Of a DNA stretch of 63,387 nt, positions 56,186 to 63,387 are shown one piece after another. The notes under the pieces were generated by a model. The model ran no database searches. It saw only the letters and a program-made list of their open reading frames with translations, and was not told the DNA's origin. Where the stretch lies: NCBI GenBank assembly GCA_004802705.1, contig SGPL01000140.1, positions 1-63,387 of the forward strand. The letters run 5' to 3'. The DNA is from Bondarzewia mesenterica (taxonomy: Eukaryota; Basidiomycota; Agaricomycetes; Russulales; Bondarzewiaceae). Every line of letters begins with the position of its first letter. The first letter of the stretch is position 1. A program made the position numbers and the translations under genes.

Positions 56186-57110
56186 CTAGTCGCTATCAAC
56201 AGTAAGATCAATGACTTCACGAATGGCGCAATCATGGCAATCAATAGCCCTCCGCGTCATAAACAAGTCGCAGTATCCACATCTCGCAAACAGCCCTCTA
56301 AATTCCTGCATGGTTAGACCGGGTTCGAAGGTGGAGTTGAGCTGTAGCAACTGGCTGATAGCAGTTGGGGACGCGCGCGCCGGCGGATAGAAGGTCGGTA
56401 TTGTGCTTGCACTGAATGCTGCGACCTACTGATCAATCGTCATCTAGGGCCTTGGTGGGCAGACACGTACGTTGGAGTCTCTCCCTCTGAAGCGCTTTGT
56501 CGGTCAAGACGACAGGCGAAGGAACTAGGTCGCCCTCATCTATGGCGGGACAGGTCAACAGATGAGTCCCAAGTTCTCCATTTGAGTGCAGAAGCTAATT
56601 GCGTACCTCGGACAGCGTAGCGCTTGACGGGGACGCCTAACCTGGGGTAGATGCGCTCCATAGGGACTGGATAAGCCTTGTAAGCCAATTTCACAAGCAC
56701 CTTGTTGATCCAATTACTCACCAATGTAATCACAGCGGCCGCTGGCGCAAGCGGCGATCCACTCGCCAGCGTATTGGCCACATCGGGTGATATATATCGC
56801 CGCCTCTTTCCATGCCTCCCGGTTAGGGTACCTCGGGCACAAATAGCACGAACCATACATGCAATGGGAATGGCGGTGCTGCTCCAGGTCAGTAGGTGTG
56901 ACACGCTCACCCACCATATTGATGGGCCTAAATTTGAGAGTGGCTTATCAGCCAGCCAATGCCGGTTGAAAGACGAGAAACCTACCAGAACCAGGACTCC
57001 AAGCAGTCATCGATGATGTCGTACTGTAGCACGACGTTCTTCGAGCCTCTGATGCGGTGAAGATCGTCGGAGACCTTTCGATCTAGTCTCGAGTGGGCTC
57101 GCATAGGCAT
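56186..57110 (-). CDS. Zinc-ribbon protein ending in a SUMO-interacting motif
   Basis: ATG at 57108-57110 gives MPMRAHSRLDRKVSDDLHRI, then NVVLQYDIIDDCLESWFWPI, NMVGERVTPTDLEQHRHSHC, a Cys-rich part (MYGSCYLCPRYP, ITRCGQYAGEWIAACASGRC) and VPMERIYPRLGVPVKRYAVR. The end reads FARCGYCDLFMTRRAIDCHD CAIR, two CxxC pairs, then VIDLTVDSD and the stop TAG at 56186-56188. Introns all splice in frame. VIDLT followed by acidic residues is a textbook SUMO-interacting motif. The cysteine pairs suggest two zinc-binding sites. The family is not one I can name. It is divergently paired with the DUF6698 gene (350 bp between starts), and both look intact. Confidence 0.7.
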
Positions 57111-57262
57111 GATGATGATGGAAGACTGATGAAAGACTGAACTGAGGGAACGTTGGATGAGGCCTGACGAAGCATTGTATGGGTCTTTATATGGATCGAT
57201 GTCAGAATGGCGATCGTATGCGCGCATAGAGCTTTGCTGAGCACCCGTGAGCGAAGACATGT

Positions 57263-57302
57263 TCACGGGCGCTCCGGTACTCTCACGGGCGCTCTGGTAC
57301 TC
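57263..57302. repeat. 20-bp tandem repeat in a bidirectional promoter
   Basis: TCACGGGCGCTCCGGTACTC (57263-57282) is followed at once by the same 20-mer with one C-to-T change (57283-57302). It lies midway between the divergent starts at 57110 and 57461 and could be a duplicated transcription-factor site. Confidence 0.6.
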
Positions 57303-57460
57303 TCATAAGCGGTTTGTTCTGTCGGCCAAAAGAGACTTTCAATTTCCGCCGGTGCAGTAAGTTGTTGTATGTATATTGAGTCGGCCTTGGTTGCAACTCT
57401 TCCACTGCTTCTCTCTTCCCTCCGCCACATAACCAACAGAGGTGCACTCCTTCATCTGTC

Positions 57461-58989
57461 ATGTTTGAACCCGCCAGCGACAGTGACCCTCACAAGCGCG
57501 CTCGAGAGAGTGCGCTTCAATTAGGCCCGAGGAAGAAACCGTACGTTGTCGCGCCTCTGCCTGGATCTGAGCTAGTTAACGATGTGCTTGACAGTTCACT
57601 CTCGGATCCTTTGATTCACCATGGCCGTCATTTCGGCCGTACCGTACACGCCTTGACGAATGTCAAAGCCCTCATCACGAACGGTCTCCTCCGTATGGGC
57701 GAGCTCGCTGAGCAGCCGGAAGAGAACTTCACTGCAGAGTACGTACGTTCGTCTTGTCACTTGAAATTGGTATACTGACCTCTACTCGCAGGGAACGAAG
57801 GGAGCACAACGTATTCAATACCCTTCTGCAATCGGTACCCGGTCTCGAGGAGCGGCTGATGAATGGTTCCGAGGATGACATGGCCCAGATCGCAGAGCTC
57901 GTGAGTTTCCGAGCCTTGGCATTCAATGTGATGTTGATCTCGTATCTCCAGATACAAAAAGGCGCGTCTAGTGCGAGATCTGACGATACCAAGGGGCTCA
58001 AAAATGCCATTATCAATTGGATCACCCCTCGGGGCCAATGTCTTAATCCTCCGTTGGCTCGCAATATCAAGAGCGATCGTGGTTTTCATCACGAGCGTAC
58101 CGGTGCGCTTCTGTGTCCCGCCGGCATGGATTGGTCCAATAGCGAGTAAGCTCTCATCTCTTATCTTCCCGATAATGCTAGTTCTTACATTGTTGATGCC
58201 AGGATCAAAGACCAGCTTCGAAATGGAGAATTGGCCGTCGCTGGTGATCAGTGGCCGATCTTCCTCTACAGCGGGGAAGTTTACGATTCCGAGGATCCCT
58301 GGAACGGTCTTTTTCGGGGCGCGCTCCTTTTAGCGGTGAGTAACGCCTTGACAATCGATAGGGCTAAAAATACTCACGCAGCGAACATCGCAGGCATACA
58401 AATACATTTTTACGTCGCCAAGTTCAGTCGACAAGGAGCCAAAAGCCACGCGTGCAGGCAATGCTCGCATTCACGGGATGATGAGAGTGACACGGGCATC
58501 GATCGCGTACATTGCGACGCAGGTATGTCCATGTTCCGACCTCTCCTGTTTTTATGGAAGTATTCTCATTAATTATGTTGTGGACAGGTACGATTTGCAT
58601 TGACATCATCTCCTGTTTTCTCTAGGACGGATACCGTGACGGACTCGGAGCGCTTCTATAACTCCGTTCTTGAATTGTTTGAGGATATTGAGGAGCAGGA
58701 GGAGGTCAACGCGCTTCTGTTGTGGTGGAATCGGTATGGTATCATTGTCTTGGGTCTTGGTCGTATCAACTGACACATTCACAGGCAAATCTTTCCGAGT
58801 TACTCAACGTCCCAGAGACCTGTTACCAAGAATAGTGCGTTGGCTAGGATTAGAGAGAAAAGGGCAGCGATAAAATTGGCGGCGGCGGCAGGTGAAGCGG
58901 CTAATGGGATGGCAGTGGGTAAAGGAGCCAACGCGACGGTGGCGGGCGGTGGCGGTAACCATAGTGCTGCTGGTACTAGTGCGACGTAG
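57461..58989 (+). CDS. DUF6698-type protein
   Basis: ATG 57461 gives MFEPASDSDPHKRARE, a basic start that may be a nuclear signal. Six to seven exons join in frame. Conserved-looking blocks are HFGRTVHALTNVKALITNGL, HNVFNTLLQSVPGLEERLM, RGFHHERTGALLCPAGMDW, GDQWPIFLYSGEVYD, RAGNARIHGMMRVTRASIAY, FSRTDTVTDSERFYNSVLEL and LLLWWNRQIFP, followed by an Ala/Gly-rich tail and TAG at 58987-58989. I match these from memory to the basidiomycete-expanded domain DUF6698, whose function is unknown. Copies in this group are often numerous per genome. No lesion seen. Confidence 0.7.
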
Positions 58990-59942
58990 GCTATAGTAGG
59001 ATATGCCTATGTAATAGATTCAATGATATTATGCAACGGTACATTTGTTCTGATCTTTCATCGGCCTGTTTGAATTCAAACCACGGTTAGCTAGGTTGTC
59101 AAGATTGGCAATCGCCATTTGGTCTGACATTTGGTGAAAGCATGATACAAATCTTGCCGATGACCATCCATGAATGCAATTCAGACTGTGATGAGGGCAT
59201 GGTGCAATCCAATTGGGTGAACAACGAGAGTTCATCAGAATTATTAAATTGACAACATTCCCCAGACTCGTGTCACTTATACACTATAGAATGGTGAGTG
59301 TTCCGCCTCGGCTGTCATCGTTCTGTCATGGGTGGATGGATTGTCGCCATGCAGGCGAGTGAGTTGCATGCTTCATCATCCGAATGAACGGCAATCAACC
59401 GTGGCAGATTCATCTGCAATTGTAATTGTAGGTACAATTGACTGAGACAGCCAGAGTAAACAGGCAGAAAGCCGGTCAACACAGCTCAACAAGCTGAGAT
59501 GTCTGGTCAATTTAATGCCGGAGGGGTATGTCTGACCCCACTGGCCATGTGTAACATCTATTATCTACCCTTCTACCATTGATACTTGTGCCCAGCATAT
59601 CCCAACCTGATGACAATGGCAGAAGCCATCAACCTTGACGTGGATTGAAAGGCAAGATAGTTCTGCCCGAGCTCTCTCCTTCTGGCATGTATTATCAGAT
59701 CCGGGCCATCTGGTGAATTTGGCCGAATCCAGCTACCTTGACGTAGCTTATATTCCGCTATCGGATCATGTATCAGACTGTCAGATTTTATGGTGTTTAT
59801 TTAGCTTATCATTGTTTCTCTTCCGTTATCATATCCTCATACATTTCGCGATGCAAGCATAACATAGCAAAATGACTCATGGCATAAGACTCTTACCGCC
59901 ACTGAGTTTGAATACCAAAACGGGACTCGCAGTCTCGCAAAG
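58990..59942. other. Intergenic, no gene seen
   Basis: 953 bp between two plus-strand genes. Short frames on both strands (for example 59635-59862) lack family resemblance. It should hold the DUF6698 3' end and the VAM7 promoter. Confidence 0.45.
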
Positions 59943-61043
59943 ATGACCGCGATCCAAGCAGTCTATATACGAGGCCATGAACAACGTCCCGAGCCCAAAT
60001 CCCACACCGTCTTTCGCATCGAAATACAGGCCCATGTCCGCTCGTGGTTCATGTGGCGTCGCTACTCCGAATTCCTAGACCTCCACACCGAACTCTCAAA
60101 ATCCACCGGCGCACCCCCTCCCGCCCCGCTCCCCCCCAAACGCGCCTTCGTCATGCTGCGTTCCCGGAACGACGAGGCCCTCCTCGAAGAGCGACGCTTG
60201 GGCCTCGAAGCGTATCTGCGCGCCATCATAAGCGCAAAGGAGGACCGATGGCGTGACAGTTTCGCCTTTCGCGACTTCCTGGGTGTGCCCGCGGGCAAGC
60301 AGGTCGGCGGCAGCCTCGATGGCAATCCATCCCAGTTCACCTCCTCATCCTGGCTCGACGAGCACCTCGACCTGCAAGCCCGCGTGCGTGACGTCCGCGC
60401 TGACATCAACAAGCGGGACGCGCTCGGCGACCGCGGCGACGTCGCCGCATCCCACACCGCCAACGTGCAAGCCAAAAAGAAGCTTGCCGCGATCGTCACC
60501 CGTGCCGCGACGCTCGCGCAGGGACTGGAAGGGCTCGGAGCAGCCGGGATGAGCGAGGGCGAGTTGCAGCGCCGCACGGACATGGTCGCGCGCTTGCAGG
60601 ANGACTGCGAGAAGCTGGGCAAGATGGTCACCATCGCTCGGCAGACCGCCCGCGGACTGGGTTCGTCGGCCGAGCGCAATCCCGCATCGGCGTCGGATCG
60701 CGCTGCGCTGCTCGAGAGACCCTCGTCCGGGTCGGCATGGAACAACAAGCCCGTCACCCGCGTCTTTGGTGCTGCCGCCGCCGCCGCGCAGCCGAAGGAG
60801 ACGGAACAGACGCGCCCGTTGGACGATCATGGATTGTTCCAGCTGCAGCAGACGCAAATAGAGCGGCAGGATACCCAGCTCACCCAGCTCGCCACCATCC
60901 TCCAGCGTCAGAAGCAGCTCGGACTGGCGATTGGGAGCGAGATTGCCCAGCAGAACGAGCTGCTGGATGACCTTTCCACCGGCGTCGATCGGGTGGGAGG
61001 CAAGTTGGCGACGGCGAAGAAACAGATGAATCGGTTGGGATAG
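59943..61043 (+). CDS. VAM7: Vacuolar Qc-SNARE with PX domain
   Basis: Vam7 binds PI3P on vacuoles and supplies the Qc helix for homotypic vacuole fusion with the HOPS tether. This single exon encodes 366 residues. The PX domain covers about residues 1-120 (HTVFRIEIQAHVRSWFMWRR YSEF, LPPKRAF, RRLGLEAYLRAIISAKEDRW). The middle is helical and Ala-rich. The SNARE motif is at about 305-364 (QIERQDTQLTQLATILQRQK, IGSEIAQQNELLDDLSTGVD) with the central Gln layer and no membrane anchor, as in Vam7. One N (60601) affects a single codon. The lack of introns is unusual in this window. Confidence 0.92.
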   Translation: MTAIQAVYIRGHEQRPEPKSHTVFRIEIQAHVRSWFMWRRYSEFLDLHTELSKSTGAPPPAPLPPKRAFVMLRSRNDEALLEERRLGLEAYLRAIISAKEDRWRDSFAFRDFLGVPAGKQVGGSLDGNPSQFTSSSWLDEHLDLQARVRDVRADINKRDALGDRGDVAASHTANVQAKKKLAAIVTRAATLAQGLEGLGAAGMSEGELQRRTDMVARLQXDCEKLGKMVTIARQTARGLGSSAERNPASASDRAALLERPSSGSAWNNKPVTRVFGAAAAAAQPKETEQTRPLDDHGLFQLQQTQIERQDTQLTQLATILQRQKQLGLAIGSEIAQQNELLDDLSTGVDRVGGKLATAKKQMNRLG

Positions 61044-61255
61044 GGCGTGCTTTTTTTTTTCACGGTCGGACGACGCTTTTTTTTTCTTGTTGTGTTTTAC
61101 TTACATACTGGATTGTATCACACTGGATTCTCGGATGTTTTGGAACAATGGGGGGTTGCTCTGATATTAATGATGCACATCGATACGGTATAGTACTGCC
61201 GTACTCCCACGAACGTGCCCATAAGTGTGTAGCCTACAGTCTCCTAAAGTCTACG

Positions 61256-62545
61256 CTATAGATCCTCTGGGTTGTCCTTCTTCACCAAGAAGCGTCCGAT
61301 TCCCTGTACGCCAAGCGAACAAAAAATGAGCTCAGCTTTTCCTGGTGGAACAGTTCCCGAAAAAAAAAAACATACCTCAAAACATGAAATCATAATACCA
61401 CAAGCTGGAGCGATCTTGGCCATACGCGGGCCAATGCCAGCAAACAACGCCGGCACGCCCTCCGTCCGAACGATCTGGGTCAGCAGAGGCAAAGTCCCCA
61501 TCATCTCTCCCGACGTCGCAGACATGACGAGTGCCTGCCTGCGCGTCTTGAGCACGTCAAACGGGGACGTCAACAGCGCAGCCGTCGTCCCGCTCGTCGC
61601 ACCGCACACAAACGCGACCCACGCGCCCGTCCGCCCCGTCCGCTCCAGCCGACGTTTCAAACCCTCGTACGTCGCCCAGTACATCCCACTGAACGGCACG
61701 TCCCTCCACAGCGTCGGTCCCAACCCTCGCCAGAGGTGTCGGACGCCGTGGTTCTCCGCGAGCCCGCGCAGCGATGTCAGCACCGAACGCAGGGTGTGGG
61801 GGTTGTCTGCGGAGAGGGGCGTCGATTGTAGGTTGGTGCGGAGGAGTTCGAGGGGAGAGGCGATGGAGGTGATGATGGTTCGTGAGAGGATGCCTGCTGT
61901 TAGGGGAACCAAGGTAGGGGATGGGAGGAGCGGGGGGAGGNCTTCGCGGAGGAGGTAATCGTAAGTCAACATGTAACATGTAGACGAAGGGACGCCAATG
62001 ACCCTGAAAGTGAACCAAAAACAAAAAAAAAAAAGTCGATTCAGACAGTCAGCCCTCCGATATGTGCAAAGGAAACGACGAGAAGCGACAGTTCACACAT
62101 ACAGCGACGTCCCAGCTCCCTTCCACAACCCCCTCAGCCCCTCCACCCTCCACACATGCCGCACGGCATCATAAAATCCATTCACGCGCTCCGTGCGAAA
62201 GACGCCGTGGTCCCACACACAGACGACCTCCTGCGGAACCGCCCGCGCGAGCGAGGACATGTTGCGCGCGCTGGCGACGGCGGCCAGACCTCGAACACAC
62301 GGGACGTTGGCCGGCTGACAGCACACAGTCGGCGAGAATCTGAGTGGCGGACCTTGTTGTCTGCTCGGTCGCTGCGTCTGCAGCCGCGTCTTGACGACGT
62401 CGAACGGCGTCACTGTCCGGGGCGGATGTGGGGTCAACAAAGCGAACAGTGGAAAAAAGTTTGAAAAAAAGTGAGACGCACTTGTGAGCGCGGTCATGGT
62501 GGAACCTGTCGCAGCAGCGACCAGCTTAGCCTCTAATGGGTCCAT
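61256..62545 (-). CDS. MTM1: Mitochondrial carrier, SLC25A39/40 (Mtm1) type
   Basis: Six-helix inner-membrane carrier. The human relatives import glutathione and yeast Mtm1 affects Mn/Fe handling for Sod2. ATG is at 62543-62545 (MDPLEAKLVAAATGSTMTAL). The three carrier signatures are TPFDVVKTRLQTQ, SPLELLRTNLQ and SPFDVLKTRRQ. Between them are GFYDAVRHVWRVEGLRGLWK, VRHLWRGLGPTLWRDVPFSG, MYWATYEGLKRRL and the end VPALFAGIGPRMAKIAPACG. The last exon gives GIGRFLVKKDNPEDL, stop TAG at 61256-61258. Four or so introns. The extended matrix loop after the first helix and the WRDVPFSGMYW signature favour the SLC25A39/40 subgroup over other carriers. Transported substrate here is inferred only from family. 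Confidence 0.88.
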
Positions 62546-62960
62546 GGTGTTTTGCGAGGAAAGAGGACGGGAGCGTTGAGGAGTGCGTGAGATGGAGGTG
62601 GGAGCTCCAATGCCGAATACGACTTTGTCACTTTTCGGCACTCCTTATCTGATAAACCCCACCGTAGCACGTGCCAGATCATTTCCCCGGTCTCCATATC
62701 GACCTCACCACCCAAAGACCTAGAAATCGTAGTATCACAACCCTCAATGCATTCGAAACACCTCATAAAAGTCGTACAACCACAACCTGAAATCGCATTC
62801 AACCCCACAACCAAGCACACACTTACACGTACATCCGCCCCAGTTCGCGCACAAACAGAAACAAGAGCGAGTCCACACATCCATACGTTATCCAGATCCA
62901 TCCAGTCATGATCGCAAACGACGCCTCCTCGTACATCTTCGCTCAGTCGCTCACGCGGGT

Positions 62961-63387
62961 TCAAAAGTCCTGGTACGGCGGTGGCCCGTCGCTGTCCGGC
63001 TTCTTATCGCCCTGCGTCTCCCCCCTCAGCACGCGCTCGCGTTCCTCCTTCTCCAACCTCTTCTTCTCGTCCTCCGCACTCTCATGAGACGTCGACGCGT
63101 CGCGATCTGCTCCTTGCAACAGCCTCTCCCTCTCCTCCCTCTCCAGCCTCTTCTTCTCCTCCTCCGCGCTCTCGAACTTCCCTGTCGATTCAACAGGAGG
63201 CGGCTGCGGGGAAGGAGGCAGCGGGGCCTTCTCAGGAATCCCAGGAACAGTCGATGCGGCGGACAGACTCCCGATACGAGGGTCCGAAGGCGGCGCCTTG
63301 ATATCGCGCAGCGAGCCGCTGGACGGACCGGGTCCCCCAGCACCAGCCGACACGGGCACACCCGTCTCAGCGACTGTGGGCGTCGAC
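62961..63387 (-). CDS. C-terminal end of a PPxY-containing protein, 5' part outside window
   Basis: The frame is open from the window edge to TGA or TAA at about 62961. It is disordered and Pro/Ser/Gly-rich, with two charged helical repeats (SAEEEKKRLEREERERLLQG and SAEDEKKRLEKEERERVLRG), and ends DGPPPYQDF. PPPY is a PY motif of the kind bound by WW domains of Rsp5/Nedd4 ubiquitin ligases. A Lys/Glu-rich tail with a PY motif is common in fungal arrestin-related trafficking adaptors, but the arrestin fold itself is not in view, so this is only a suggestion. Confidence 0.6.
   Translation of the reverse strand, partial: STPTVAETGVPVSAGAGGPGPSSGSLRDIKAPPSDPRIGSLSAASTVPGIPEKAPLPPSPQPPPVESTGKFESAEEEKKRLEREERERLLQGADRDASTSHESAEDEKKRLEKEERERVLRGETQGDKKPDSDGPPPYQDF

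Noticed and set aside
62533..62964. 143-codon minus-strand frame between the carrier and the right-edge gene
   Set aside because: It overlaps the carrier's first exon in another frame and has no recognisable motif.

Overview
The window is nuclear DNA from a filamentous basidiomycete, most likely an Agaricomycete. The genes are dense and on both strands. Nearly every gene is broken by many introns of about 50-60 nt. Several proteins (the seven-helix membrane family, DUF6698, the Plavaka transposase, a fungal family 8 polysaccharide lyase, an expanded Spt5-like family) belong to families typical of that group. I spliced the genes by eye from reading frame, GT/GC-AG borders and family conservation, so exon borders are predictions.

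Left block (0-21.8 kb) is ordinary conserved housekeeping sequence: tRNA-Ile(AAU); coronin (minus); glycine-cleavage T protein (plus); an ankyrin-RCC1-BTB protein of the IBtk type (plus, one frameshift); the mitochondrial disaggregase HSP78 (minus); a FAD-dependent oxidoreductase (plus); an RCC2-type beta-propeller fused to a PHD finger (plus); squalene synthase ERG9 (minus); and a 74-residue protein of unknown function (plus). Three of these products (GCV1, HSP78 and, at the far right, an SLC25 carrier) look mitochondrial.

Middle block (21.8-41 kb) is gene-poor, duplicated and decaying. It opens with a broken copy of trimethylguanosine synthase TGS1. A segment of about 4.5 kb follows, present twice in direct orientation (about 23.4-29.4 kb and 31.6-36.1 kb). 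Each copy carries a dead NAD(P)-binding FMP52/TIP30-like gene and a preserved, AT-rich membrane-protein gene. The first copy also holds a 1.5 kb inverted-repeat insertion that the second lacks. A family 8 polysaccharide lyase, truncated at the 3' end and possibly at the 5' end, closes the block.

Right-middle block (41-59 kb) looks like mobile or multi-copy accessory DNA. It holds an Spt5-like NGN/KOW protein, repeated TATA-box promoter modules, a duplicated exon fragment of the OLA1 ATPase, a triplicated 318-bp repeat, an intact gene of unknown family, a Plavaka transposase with point stop codons, a TA-flanked MITE, and a divergent pair made of a SUMO-interacting-motif/zinc-ribbon protein and a DUF6698 protein. 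Single ambiguous bases (N) are concentrated here, which fits collapsed repeats or allelic differences.

The right end (59.9-63.4 kb) returns to housekeeping genes: VAM7 (PX-SNARE), an SLC25A39/40-type mitochondrial carrier, and the C-terminal end of a PPxY-containing protein that runs off the window. The left and right blocks look syntenic and stable. The 22-59 kb interior looks like an accessory island built by duplication and transposition.
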